Shown: positions 1 to 8,224 of the stretch, piece by piece
Layout of the letters: each line of letters starts with the position of its first letter
How positions within the stretch are numbered: the stretch's first letter is position 1
NCBI RefSeq assembly: GCF_001757355.1
Contig: NZ_MINO01000016.1
Span: 19,456 to 83,455 of the forward strand
Source: Sphingobium phenoxybenzoativorans
GTDB taxonomy: Bacteria; Pseudomonadota; Alphaproteobacteria; Sphingomonadales; Sphingomonadaceae
Reading direction: 5' to 3'
DNA length: 64,000 nucleotides
The notes under the pieces: model-generated
Database searches by the model: none
What the model saw: only the letters and a program-made list of their open reading frames with translations
Told to the model about the DNA's origin: nothing
Program-made: the position numbers and the translations under genes

Positions 1-1
1 C

Positions 2-166
2 ATGCTCCGCTTTATAAAAGGCGATAACGTCGACATTCTGGCGCTAGCAAAGAATGCCGGCACCAGTGTTGATCAGCTCGAACGATTTTATCTCAATCGG
101 ATCAACGTGGCAGATAAGATTGTCAGTATTCAAAGTCTGCGTAGAGGGGCTGCTAGGCGATACTAA
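2..166 (+). pseudogene. C-terminal end of a tyrosine recombinase (left-truncated by the window)
   Basis: The frame opens at the window edge and stops at 164-166, giving about 54 residues. It resembles the last part of phage/ICE integrases: the segment with ALAKNAGTSVDQLERFY matches the usual 'LAKxMGTSVxxIExHY' block, which carries the catalytic tyrosine (here in ERFY). A short basic tail ends in RRGAARRY. The catalytic Arg/His boxes would lie upstream, outside the window, so I cannot say whether the gene is intact. It lies inside the island that ends at the tRNA remnant near 9.59 kb and could be one of its mobility genes. The family call is inference from a short segment. Confidence 0.55.
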
Positions 167-196
167 GGCAAACCGCCTTGTCCGTTCGTTCCTCAC

Positions 197-982
197 TTGG
201 ATTTAGTTATGAGCAAGAAAGTTTCAAAACAAACTGGCTGCATCTTTTGCAATGGCGGTCCACTGAGCAAGGAGCATATTTGGGCGAAATGGGCTCACCA
301 AATCATACCGAGCTCGCCCTTTTCGACGATAAAGAGTGTTTCCGGAGATATAATCTCTGAAGCGAAGAAAATAAATAAAGATCAACGCAGGCAAGGCGGC
401 ACGAAAAACATTACCACCGGCCGAATTTGCATGAAATGTAACAGTGGATGGATGTCCCGCCTTGAGAACGAAATTAAAAACACATTTTCTCCACTAATTC
501 AGGGCCATCCAGTTAAACTGGAACGACATGACCTATCAAAAATATTCCGATACGTATGCGTTAAAGTTTGTGTGATCGATTCTAGAGATAAGCTACCAGC
601 ACTTGATAAAAATTTTGTGCAGGCAATCTATAGTGAAACTGACGCTCCCGGTCGCATACAAATATATTTGTCAAAGACCGAAACAAGTGATTGGGGAAGC
701 GGCCTGAAATCTTATTCGACAGGGTATAAACCTGCCAGCGACGAACGGATAACCATAGCAAGCTATACCTGGGGATTGGGTAAGCTACTGATTCACATCC
801 TATACTGTTCTTCTAAAAAGATTGAAGTCGAAGTGTGCCATCCAGGTCTGATAAATATACTAGCTCAGATTACTTCAAAAAAGGAATTGAATTGGCCTCC
901 ATCCTATGTGTTCACAGCAAACGATGCCGATTATGTTGCCCAAAGTCTAGCCATCTTGCACCGAGCCGGCTTTCCCGTGTAA
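197..982 (+). CDS. HNH-like zinc-finger protein of unknown function
   Basis: A 261-residue protein with two cysteine knuckles in its N-terminal third: C15-x2-C18 followed by KEHIW with H27, and C78-x2-C81 followed by NSGWMSRLE. The layout CxxC...EHxW...CxxCNxGWM is that of small HNH-endonuclease-like or zinc-ribbon proteins often found in mobile islands. The remaining 170 residues show no motif I recognise. The start could be ATG 197 or ATG 209 (MSKK), and neither has a strong Shine-Dalgarno sequence. It follows the integrase remnant, and its base composition is much more AT-rich than the chromosome right of 9.6 kb. Nuclease activity is inference only. Confidence 0.6.
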   Translation: MDLVMSKKVSKQTGCIFCNGGPLSKEHIWAKWAHQIIPSSPFSTIKSVSGDIISEAKKINKDQRRQGGTKNITTGRICMKCNSGWMSRLENEIKNTFSPLIQGHPVKLERHDLSKIFRYVCVKVCVIDSRDKLPALDKNFVQAIYSETDAPGRIQIYLSKTETSDWGSGLKSYSTGYKPASDERITIASYTWGLGKLLIHILYCSSKKIEVEVCHPGLINILAQITSKKELNWPPSYVFTANDADYVAQSLAILHRAGFPV

Positions 983-1056
983 GCTAAATCTTCTCAAGTA
1001 TTCTATTGATTGAAGCTTAAGTGTGCTATGAATTACCAAGAGATAGCAATTATAGT

Positions 1057-1758
1057 TCAGTCGGCCTTCTTGGCTTTCAGTCGTTGTCGGGCTTTGTGAG
1101 CAAGTTTTGCTTGGCGCGCTAGATTTTGTGATAATCTGGACTGGCTATTGCTTTTCGCTATGTGCTTTCTCCGGCCACGTTCATTTGGGTAAGCCGACAG
1201 AAACTGCTTGAGCGGCTCATCTCGCCAAGCCTCTAGATGCAGCCGATTGACTAGCTGAGGAATCACACTTTCTGCCATCTTAGCAAATGCCCCGAAAGCA
1301 TCACCAGGATAAGCATTGACGTGCAAAAAAACCTTTTCGCCTTCTATTCCGACGGTTTCTTGGACTTGAAAAGCAATATTTCCTTCTTCGGTTTTGCCTA
1401 AAAGTCTGCCGTGAGCGACAGTGTTCCGACATCGGATGATATCCCGATAGTGATCATTGCCGAAGCACTCGTCATATAGCTTAATCGCTATTTCCCCCTG
1501 TGACACCGCAAAGGATCTTGTTGCAGCCAAGCGTTGGGAAGTTGACGCTCTGCCAAGAAGAAATATAGCTTGAGCATGGGTTATTTTCGCCAAGCTACAC
1601 AAATATCCAGTAACAATATCCTCTATTTCGGCACATGCCCTTATTAAACGGCCGATATTAAGCAATTCGCTATCAGACAGTGTATGGGGGGCTAGCTTCG
1701 ATCCAACGGTGCTATAAATACCAACCAATAAAACCCCCATTTTAAATGCGTCTGTCAC
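1057..1758 (-). CDS. HEPN-like protein with RNxxxH motif
   Basis: A 233-residue mostly helical protein. Residues 111-116 read RNTVAH and sit at the start of a helix after YRDIIRC. RNxxxH is the signature of HEPN-domain RNases, and RNxVAHG is common in the Apea/MAE-like subgroup. The C-terminal 60 residues are strongly basic (many K and R, ending in LKAKKAD) and could bind nucleic acid. It is convergent with the HNH-like gene at 197-982. No partner nucleotidyltransferase of the usual HEPN-MNT toxin pairs lies next to it. The fold assignment rests on one motif, so function is a guess. Confidence 0.55.
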   Translation of the reverse strand: MTDAFKMGVLLVGIYSTVGSKLAPHTLSDSELLNIGRLIRACAEIEDIVTGYLCSLAKITHAQAIFLLGRASTSQRLAATRSFAVSQGEIAIKLYDECFGNDHYRDIIRCRNTVAHGRLLGKTEEGNIAFQVQETVGIEGEKVFLHVNAYPGDAFGAFAKMAESVIPQLVNRLHLEAWRDEPLKQFLSAYPNERGRRKHIAKSNSQSRLSQNLARQAKLAHKARQRLKAKKAD

Positions 1759-1792
1759 TGCCCAATCGGGCTGACATCTATGTTGTTTCCAT

Positions 1793-1978
1793 TCAATATT
1801 TTCGTAGCCCTAAGCACGCTCTAACCGGGAAATTTCGAACATATCGCCTACCATTGTCGTCCGGTGTCGAGACAACGCCATCCTGCTCCATCATGACCAT
1901 AAGTTCATAAGCTTCAAGATATGAAATCTGGAGCTCACGGTGAAGACGATTTGTCGACCCGTTGCCTGATTTGATCAC
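1793..1978 (-). CDS. Stand-alone FtsK gamma-like winged-helix domain
   Basis: A 61-residue frame from GTG 1978 whose text (SGNGSTNRLHRELQISYLEA, then MMEQDGVVS) closely follows the gamma domain of the DNA translocase FtsK/SpoIIIE, the winged helix that reads KOPS sites. The domain's usual first helix (DLTKYESAVV) is present in the same frame just upstream of the GTG, up to a stop at 2063-2065, with no good start codon there. This is therefore either a small gamma-domain protein with a non-standard start or the remnant of a longer gene. No motor domain is present. It lies 34 bp upstream of the HEPN-like gene on the same strand. Confidence 0.5.
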   Translation of the reverse strand: MIKSGNGSTNRLHRELQISYLEAYELMVMMEQDGVVSTPDDNGRRYVRNFPVRACLGLRKY

Positions 1979-2125
1979 GCTAACAACGGCGGATTCATAC
2001 TTGGTCAGATCGATATCACGATCTCCAAAATGCCATGCCGGACACCTTATTAAAGTACCGCTTTATAACGGCTTAGAGCATGGAAAAGCTAGGAATAATC
2101 TGCATTTTCTGTTCAGTTCTATCTA

Positions 2126-2353
2126 TTGTCATGGACAGAAGGTTTGCAGAAAGTGAACGTCGATGCATTGTTTGAGTGGATAGCCGAATATCTAGAAATG
2201 GACCCCGACCATTGGAACAAGGAGAAGGGAGAATTTCAATGGGGAACTGATCTTTGCAGGTTCAGGAAGACAGTTGATTACATTTCGATCGAAGTGGCAA
2301 ATGCCGAGCATAAGGTTGATCGTTTCGATTTCCAGCCTTGGTTAAAAGATTGA
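2126..2353 (+). CDS. Small hypothetical protein
   Basis: A 75-residue frame that could start at TTG 2126 or, more plausibly, at GTG 2153, which follows an AGAAAG stretch. It contains acidic and aromatic residues (EYLEMDPDHWNKEKGEFQWG) and looks like a compact soluble domain. I do not recognise the family. It stands alone between the FtsK-gamma-like fragment and the PEP-CTERM gene and points toward the latter's 3' end. Codon use is consistent with the AT-richer island. Confidence 0.4.
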   Translation: MSWTEGLQKVNVDALFEWIAEYLEMDPDHWNKEKGEFQWGTDLCRFRKTVDYISIEVANAEHKVDRFDFQPWLKD

Positions 2354-2423
2354 ACTCATCGCTAAGTTGCTCGAGCCGGCGATATCGGCCACCAAGCACC
2401 GGCACACGAAATAAATGAGGGGT

Positions 2424-3158
2424 CTAAAGAGCTGCGGCATGACGATAAATCGGACGCCGCCTAAGAGCGATGCCTATTATCGCAAACCCAAAGATCATAG
2501 TCAGCCATGTGGAAGGTTCGGGGACGGCAGAAACGGAAAAATTGCTGATAGCGACTCTACCCATAGCTCCACTGGCAATCCCGTCCGAAAATGAAAAAAA
2601 TCCTTCTCCCGATGAGGATATATCGAGGTCGAAGTTCACATATTCGTTTAAATTCAATTGGTTAAAGATGTTCAAGCTACTGGAAACGTCAACGCCTGAT
2701 TGTGTGAAATCAGCGTCGAACCCCCCAAAATGAATGCCGTCTTGATAAAATACATTGCCGCCGCCATCCATATTTTCAAATCCATTTTCTTTACCGAAGC
2801 CCCAATATTTATTGGTGATCTTTTTCGTGACATCATTGATCGTTACGTACGATTGAAACGGGTCTACGTTATTCGGGCTGTAATAATTCTCGTAATATTT
2901 GCTGACGAAGGTTTTGCCATCGGTCGAGCTCGCATAAGGTTGCGCATGCTGGTAATATATGAAGGTGAAAACAGCTTTCAGGCCATCTAGCGATTCCTCG
3001 GTCGCAAAGATTGATCCATTATTTATGCTGTCAAAGATGGTTCCAGTGAAGGTGGCTTTCGCCTTAAGTTTATAGGATGCTGGGTCTTGGGCCGCCAAAG
3101 CAGGCACCGCACCCACTAGCGCCATTACCGCAATAACCCCTCGAACCCACTGAAGCAT
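2424..3158 (-). CDS. PEP-CTERM sorting-domain protein
   Basis: A 244-residue secreted protein. Residues 1-22 form a signal peptide (VMALVGAVPALAA). The C-terminus has the PEP-CTERM tripartite signal: VPEPSTW at 212-218, a hydrophobic span at about 219-232 (TMIFGFAIIGIAL), and RRR at 233-235. That signal is recognised by an exosortase/archaeosortase-type system and predicts cell-surface or exopolysaccharide-linked localisation. A nine-residue tail (PIYRHAAAL) after the arginines is longer than usual. The middle is rich in Gly, Ser, Asn and aromatic residues with no catalytic motif. The exosortase must be encoded outside this window. It is unusual cargo for a mobile island. Confidence 0.85.
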   Translation of the reverse strand: MLQWVRGVIAVMALVGAVPALAAQDPASYKLKAKATFTGTIFDSINNGSIFATEESLDGLKAVFTFIYYQHAQPYASSTDGKTFVSKYYENYYSPNNVDPFQSYVTINDVTKKITNKYWGFGKENGFENMDGGGNVFYQDGIHFGGFDADFTQSGVDVSSSLNIFNQLNLNEYVNFDLDISSSGEGFFSFSDGIASGAMGRVAISNFSVSAVPEPSTWLTMIFGFAIIGIALRRRPIYRHAAAL

Positions 3159-3388
3159 AAATCCCCCATCCCGTTAACAATCCTTACCTACTCGGCAAGA
3201 TCGGTTCGTAGAAAGGGGAAAGAGACGAGAATGGATCTATATCTGCGGAGTTGGTCCTCGGGCACACGGTCCTACGCTCCTCGCATATATTCCATCAGAC
3301 TTCTCATCACATTTTCAGTTTCTGATTGTCTTGCAGCATTGGTAAAAAGTTTGAATTCAATCTGGTCTAGAGTTGCGATGTAGAAGCA

Positions 3389-4255
3389 TCACGTCCAACC
3401 GTCGAAAGATCTGGCCGTCTTATTTTTCTTTTGCTCGGCAAGTATCATCGCATTCTTAGCGATGCTTGATTTCATAGCCTTTTTATAACTATCATACCGC
3501 AAATGCCGCTCATCGTGTTTTGCTCGAAGTAGGGCCTCACCGGCCCGTTTAACAATTCCCCGCTTGTTGACGACGCCTAGCGGCAGGGCCACGAGGCCGT
3601 TCACACTAGTGCTAGGTCCCCGGATTAACCTTGCCAACACGACCACTAAATCTCCCTCGCTTCCAGCGTCGTCACAATCAATGTCAATAATTGTAGTATT
3701 CGGTTCTGGGGTGCCCAAGCCTTGTTGGATAAACTCGAGGTCAAGAGCCGGATCTACAGGGTTGATAGATTTAAGCCGTTTTGACCCGTTCACGCCGCCA
3801 TTCGCTGAAAGCCACGCAACAAACGCATTCTGCGAGGCTTCAACCCCTTGCTTTTTTGCTCTCTTCAATGCGGACAGCCATTGGCATTTTGTTACCTTGT
3901 GCTCTTTATCGAAACCCAGGAGGAGGGTGAGGAAAAGTTCTGCAGCAGTCTTTCGTGCAGGAGCCCATCTTTTGATGCCATGCGCAACTCTCATGTTTTC
4001 AACAGCCATAACAAGTGTAGCCTTGAAATGCTTCGAAGAGTCAAAAGAGTCAGAAGACTGATAAATTTGTCCCAGCATCGCCCACAGCTTTTTGGTAGCA
4101 CTGCCAGCGGCACTAGCCCATTCAGAGTATAGATCACGGAGTTTTTCGATGATATCTGACGGAGGCTCTTGCTCAACAACCGTTAACGATTTTGAAATCG
4201 GTATTTCGGAAGCAACTGCGCCCTGCAGCATATTTTCGAGAGGAAAATTGTTCAT
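3389..4255 (-). CDS. Island protein of unknown function
   Basis: A 288-residue protein. I place the start at the ATG of MNNFPLEN (4255) because GGAGAC lies 7 nt upstream; the frame is open 14 codons further, to GTG/ATG 4297. The sequence has helical segments, a lysine-rich central part (LKRAKKQGVEASQ) and a basic C-terminus (AEQKKNKTARSFDGWT). A Val/Leu/Ala-rich strand near residue 215 (GDLVVVLARLI) suggests an alpha/beta core. I recognise no family. It is monocistronic in the AT-rich island. Confidence 0.6.
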   Translation of the reverse strand: MNNFPLENMLQGAVASEIPISKSLTVVEQEPPSDIIEKLRDLYSEWASAAGSATKKLWAMLGQIYQSSDSFDSSKHFKATLVMAVENMRVAHGIKRWAPARKTAAELFLTLLLGFDKEHKVTKCQWLSALKRAKKQGVEASQNAFVAWLSANGGVNGSKRLKSINPVDPALDLEFIQQGLGTPEPNTTIIDIDCDDAGSEGDLVVVLARLIRGPSTSVNGLVALPLGVVNKRGIVKRAGEALLRAKHDERHLRYDSYKKAMKSSIAKNAMILAEQKKNKTARSFDGWT

Positions 4256-4711
4256 AGTTTGTCTCCATATCTTACGGAGACTCTCTATTAGTACCAATTC
4301 TAAAGAAAACTACAGATATCATTTCTGAATTAAATAATCGGATACCATATTGAATTTGCAATATTAAACGCAATGCTCTCATCAAGAGGTGCCCAAATCC
4401 GTGATATTATTATCACTATTTACGAGTCTCAAGATTCAATGACTGAGCCAATCAAGTTGAGCTGCCTGCCGCATCGTGGTTTAAGAGTTGCCTAAAGGCA
4501 CATCCCTACGGGCTGTTGCTTGCTATCTCATTTCAATCTCAATCTGCTTCATCGAAACGAAGATTGATTAGATATGACTTCTGCTAAGCCTTGAAACATG
4601 AACGATCAACGCTTGCAGGAGAGGACAAACCCGATTTTGGCAGGGGACATATAAGAACGTCCAGCGAGCTGAGCCTTGCTGTCAGTTACAAGGTCACGGG
4701 ATCATCGGTTT
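4256..4711. other. Non-coding stretch in the island
   Basis: About 455 bp between two minus-strand genes. It is AT-rich near 4,300-4,450 and must hold the promoter of the gene at 3389-4255. I see no open frame, RNA gene or convincing terminator in it. Confidence 0.5.
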
Positions 4712-5245
4712 TTAGAAGCTGACGCAGTTCAGCAAGAGGGAATCCCAGCCCTCCTTCAAAGCATAATAAGCAAAATCGCCTTGACGCTCTTCGATCTTCA
4801 CATCGGTCATTGACCATGAAGAAGTGGCCCAACTGTTCCGTATAGTTTGTTGGAAAATTTCTAGAGGAATCCAGTCCGGCCTGCGAAACATCATGTTCAA
4901 GTGATAACGCATATGTCGAGGGCCGGACTGAAAGCCATTGGAAAATGATGGGGGGTCAGAGCGTCGGGCAACTGCTTGCCCATTCCCATCGCCTTCCAGA
5001 GTGACGGCAACTGGCAGTAATTTATGGTGACGGCGCCAATCATTTTTGCCCTTGCAGGCGATAGTGAGCCTTTTCAAAAATTGCTCTACTGCCGCTTCGT
5101 ATCGATAAGGGTTTCCTCGCTCCCAGTATTTCCCGTTCCCGGAAAAATGACCGATACTCTGCTTTATGGTGGCGGTAACGACAATGTCGGGACGTAGTTC
5201 GGAATTAATCCAGGCGGCGGCTTCGGCTTGGGTGAGTTTTCTCAT
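4712..5245 (-). CDS. Replication-protein-like (HUH-related) conserved protein
   Basis: A 177-residue protein. The centre (GPRHMRYHLNMMFRRPDW) and end (DFAYYALKEGWDSLL) have the layout of small rolling-circle/inovirus-like replication proteins, in which an HYHL strand is followed by a Trp-rich segment and a Tyr/Lys helix. Here the first histidine of the HUH pair appears to be Arg (RYHL), so nicking activity may be lost or changed. The N-terminus (LTQAEAAAWINSEL) looks like a leader helix common to related proteins in sphingomonad islands. An inverted repeat sits about 80 bp upstream of the start. The family link is inference from motif spacing. Confidence 0.45.
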   Translation of the reverse strand: MRKLTQAEAAAWINSELRPDIVVTATIKQSIGHFSGNGKYWERGNPYRYEAAVEQFLKRLTIACKGKNDWRRHHKLLPVAVTLEGDGNGQAVARRSDPPSFSNGFQSGPRHMRYHLNMMFRRPDWIPLEIFQQTIRNSWATSSWSMTDVKIEERQGDFAYYALKEGWDSLLLNCVSF

Positions 5246-5319
5246 GATGTTTGGTCCTCGTTATCACGAGGTATTTAGTTGGATTGCGAGCCTCAAATCG
5301 CTCACTATGGCAAAAAAAT

Positions 5320-5415
5320 CCCTTCGTTATGAAATTATAGTTTTATAACGAACCGCAGTTTTCCGCGAGTTTCCGCAAGTCTTGGAGTAGAGCTAGGAAC
5401 CCCTTCGTTATGAAA
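5320..5415. repeat. Inverted repeat with flanking direct repeat upstream of rep-like and integrase genes
   Basis: The 15-mer CCCTTCGTTATGAAA occurs at 5320-5334 and again at 5401-5415, 81 bp apart. The first copy is also the left arm of an inverted repeat at 5324-5351, in which TCGTTATGAAA pairs with TTTTATAACGA with one mismatch around a short AT loop. The site lies between the divergently transcribed rep-like gene (start 5245) and the recombinase (from about 5456). It could be an operator, an origin-type iteron or an integrase arm site. Confidence 0.5.
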
Positions 5416-5503
5416 CTAATATATAGATATGATTTAATAATCCTAGAGACATGCCATTCTACAGCGACAAGCCAAGACGCTTAGCCAAGCCCAAATCAAG
5501 GCC

Positions 5504-6037
5504 ATGCTGACATATCTAAGTCAGACGAAGCACCCAGTACGCAATTGCCTCATCTTTCTGTTTTCCCTACGGGCAGGGTTGAGGGCGAAAGAGATAGCGC
5601 ACATTACATGGGCAATGGTGACAGATGCAGAAGGTGAAGTTTCGGACTGCATCCGCCTCACTGATATAGCCAGCAAAGGCCGGAGTGGAGGCGTTGTGCC
5701 CCTCGCTCAAGATTTGAAAAGTGCACTGCTCCAGCATCGAGCATCGGTTCAAACTTTTAACCCAGCGGATCGGATCATCAGGACAACCCGAACAAGACAG
5801 GTTTCCGCTCAAGTGATCGTGAACGCATTTGCTCGATGGTATAGAGAACTCGGATTTTTAGGCTGCTCAAGCCATTCGGGGCGACGGACTTTCATAACCC
5901 GTGCAGCCAGGAATATTGGCAGGTTTGGGGGGAGCATTCGAGATGTGCAGGCATTAGCCCGTCATCAATCGTTAGCTATGACACAACGCTATATCGAGAT
6001 AGATGCTAATGCGATGAGGAAAGTAGTTGACGCTTAA
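5504..6037 (+). CDS. Compact tyrosine recombinase / integrase
   Basis: From the first ATG this is 177 residues, essentially only the catalytic domain. All active-site positions are visible: R27 (AGLRAKEI), K58 (SKGRSG), H124-x2-R127 (HSGRRT), H154 (ARHQSLAMT) and the nucleophile Y163 (QRYIE). No core-binding (SAM-like) N-terminal domain is present, as in other short integrase-like proteins of alphaproteobacteria. The frame remains open upstream to 5446 and encodes LQRQAKTLSQAQIKAM, which looks like the family's usual N-terminus. The true start may therefore be the ATT at 5456 or a lost start. It could mobilise the island ending at the tRNA-Thr remnant. Confidence 0.85.
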   Translation: MLTYLSQTKHPVRNCLIFLFSLRAGLRAKEIAHITWAMVTDAEGEVSDCIRLTDIASKGRSGGVVPLAQDLKSALLQHRASVQTFNPADRIIRTTRTRQVSAQVIVNAFARWYRELGFLGCSSHSGRRTFITRAARNIGRFGGSIRDVQALARHQSLAMTQRYIEIDANAMRKVVDA

Positions 6038-6062
6038 CAACTCTGTTCGAGAATTCGGAGCG

Positions 6063-6770
6063 TCAGCGAATCTCAATTCCTAGAGCGGAGAAATTGTCTT
6101 GCGGGTGGGAACCGATGACCACTGTTTCTAGTGCCTCGACAAATTTACCGATGGTTTCGTTCTCAAGAGAAAGATTGAGCACTCCTCCTCGCAGGACTTT
6201 TTCGTAGACCCCATCTGTGAGAAACAAAAGGCGATCACCCGGTAAGATGTTGGTAGTGAACTGATAGATCTCATATTCGCCCTTTGGCGAAAGAGCTGAT
6301 GTTAGGACGTTCCGACGATGATAGCGTCGGGCTTGATAATCTGACAAAATTCCTCGTCGACGTAATTCCTCCACTTCTGTCTGATCTTGCGTTAGATTTT
6401 TTAATCCTGGACCTCGAATATGGTAGATTCGAGTGTCTCCTACATGCCCGATTTCTACCTTGAAGTTTTGGATGGTGACCAAAGAAAGTGTAGTTGCCAT
6501 CTTGGAAAGTTGAGGCTGATGCGATGAAACCCTTTGTAGTTCAGCAACGATGTCAGAAAATAGCTTCTGGAAGTCGGCGGAATCACCAGAGAATTCTGCC
6601 GAGCACCGTATAGCGATTTCAGCCGCCTCTCCTCCCCCAGATGCCCCACCAACGCCATCAGCAATCGCAGCTACCATCGCCCCATTACCAGCAATTATGG
6701 GTGGCAAGATTCGATCTTGATTAGCAGTCCTAGGCCCTAATCCGGAAAAGGATGCCTGATCGAATTTCAT
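6063..6770 (-). CDS. PP2C-family Ser/Thr protein phosphatase
   Basis: A 235-residue stand-alone PP2C (PPM) domain without membrane segments. The metal-binding motifs are complete: NQD at 17-19, ADGVGG from 37, GD at 111-112, TDGVYE with D186, and DN at 225-226. It should remove phosphates from Ser/Thr residues in a Mn/Mg-dependent manner. Its ATG overlaps the stop of the upstream kinase gene by one base (TAATG), so the two are translationally coupled and probably act on the same targets. Such pairs occur in type VI secretion control, in cell-wall control and in phage-defence loci. None of those partner genes is present here. Confidence 0.9.
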   Translation of the reverse strand: MKFDQASFSGLGPRTANQDRILPPIIAGNGAMVAAIADGVGGASGGGEAAEIAIRCSAEFSGDSADFQKLFSDIVAELQRVSSHQPQLSKMATTLSLVTIQNFKVEIGHVGDTRIYHIRGPGLKNLTQDQTEVEELRRRGILSDYQARRYHRRNVLTSALSPKGEYEIYQFTTNILPGDRLLFLTDGVYEKVLRGGVLNLSLENETIGKFVEALETVVIGSHPQDNFSALGIEIR

Positions 6771-8092
6771 TAGAGAAAGAGCGCTTGGAGGGCCGGATGC
6801 AAGTCCTCAACCTGGGCTTTGATGCCGGCCGCTAACCAGCCGAATTCTCGCTGAAAGTCGATTTTGAGAACCTCCAATTCTACAGCGATCCTTTGCCCTA
6901 ATGCCTCGTCCCGATGTTTTCCGGCCATATTCATGAATTTTCGCTCAACAAACCATCGGTTATGATTGGTGCCAAGCAATAGCATTGCAATAGCGGTCTG
7001 CGCCTTCAATCCAATATCGCCGAGGTCGTAAAAAATCTGACCCTTCGATGCAAGTACGTCGCAGTAATCAAAGTCAAATTTTCCATCCCTGCAATGGTCA
7101 GCAAAAAACTTGCCCATCGCTGATAGTAGGCCCGCATCTTCCTCAGCAAGCTGAACAATATGTTCACGCCGAATCACTCGAAAAATATTTCGGACAACCT
7201 GTTCGTTTTGAAGATTGTCGTCCAAAAATCCAAAAATGTGATCCCAGTCATCCGAAGAGGGTAAATTTTCTTCGTCGGCTAAAAGCTTGACAAGCTTCTC
7301 TTCTTCATCGGAATCGAACTGAAAAACGAACGAATTTAATGCAGAGAATAATGCCTCCCGAAGTTCCGCAACATCCTTATATCTGCGGTGAGCGTTCCGC
7401 TTCGTACATTTTTCCACCACCGGCCCGACATCACCAGGTACAGTCAGTTCATCGTGTGGTAATCGTTTTGGGTTCGTAGCGAAAATATCATGGAGAATTG
7501 CACCGAACGAATAAATGTCGGAGCGTGCACTTGCTCGATGGAAATTCCCTGCGCATTCCGGGGCTTGATAGAGTGGTGTTCCCCCCGCAGCTCCAGATGG
7601 AGTTAGAGTGGAGCTAGCGTCTTCCCCGACAGCAATAAGCCCAAAATCAGAAAGAGCGTAAGTTGGCTCACCATCTTCATCCAAAAACTTGAGAACATTG
7701 TGTGGTTTTAAATCTCGGTGGAAGTATCCCCTACCGTGGATCTCTTCTAGTCCACTAAGAATATGAAAAAGAGCTACACTCGGGTTTCCGCCGAGACGTC
7801 GGTCGATTTGTAGCTCGTCGTGAAGGCTTTGCTCGGCCAGTGGCATTACAAACCAAGGAGGATCGGCCGCCAAATCGCATGCTAAGATAGGAACAACATT
7901 CTCATGAGCGATAGCGCTTTGATACTTTATCTCACGTTCAAAACGGCGCTTCATTTGCGCTGAATCTAGAGCGGGTGGTATCGATAATGTCTTACGAGCA
8001 TAGCGACATTGAGCACCGTCAACGACTTCATGGACTATGCCAAAGCCGCCCCGGCCTCGCTCCTGCACTTCAACGTAGGCCATTCGGCGCAA
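6770..8092 (-). CDS. Hanks-type Ser/Thr protein kinase with C-terminal helical domain
   Basis: A 440-residue cytoplasmic protein. The kinase domain spans about 5-255: glycine loop GRGGFGIV (13-20), catalytic lysine K34 (ARKTL), HRDLKPHNVL with H125 and D127, DFG at 149-151, and the APE motif at 177-179. The last 185 residues form an acidic, helix-rich domain I do not recognise, with no PASTA, TPR or transmembrane segment. This region probably senses or binds the partner. The gene is first in a pair with the PP2C phosphatase and lies about 130 bp downstream of a same-strand XRE regulator. The start at 8092 (MRRM) could also be MAYV three codons later. Confidence 0.9.
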   Translation of the reverse strand: MRRMAYVEVQERGRGGFGIVHEVVDGAQCRYARKTLSIPPALDSAQMKRRFEREIKYQSAIAHENVVPILACDLAADPPWFVMPLAEQSLHDELQIDRRLGGNPSVALFHILSGLEEIHGRGYFHRDLKPHNVLKFLDEDGEPTYALSDFGLIAVGEDASSTLTPSGAAGGTPLYQAPECAGNFHRASARSDIYSFGAILHDIFATNPKRLPHDELTVPGDVGPVVEKCTKRNAHRRYKDVAELREALFSALNSFVFQFDSDEEEKLVKLLADEENLPSSDDWDHIFGFLDDNLQNEQVVRNIFRVIRREHIVQLAEEDAGLLSAMGKFFADHCRDGKFDFDYCDVLASKGQIFYDLGDIGLKAQTAIAMLLLGTNHNRWFVERKFMNMAGKHRDEALGQRIAVELEVLKIDFQREFGWLAAGIKAQVEDLHPALQALFL

Positions 8093-8224
8093 TCTCTCAT
8101 CATCTACTAACCCGATTATTTTTTTGGCTTAGCTCTATGCAGCGGCTATTGCCAGCGTCGCCGAAACGAAGACCCACATGGCCAAATTGGCAGGTGATTA
8201 AGTGCGCTAACGAAAGATAGCTTT

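Noticed and set aside
3564..4132. Plus-strand ORFs opposite the gene at 3389-4255
   Set aside because: Antisense frames with poor composition; the minus-strand gene has a clear ribosome site.
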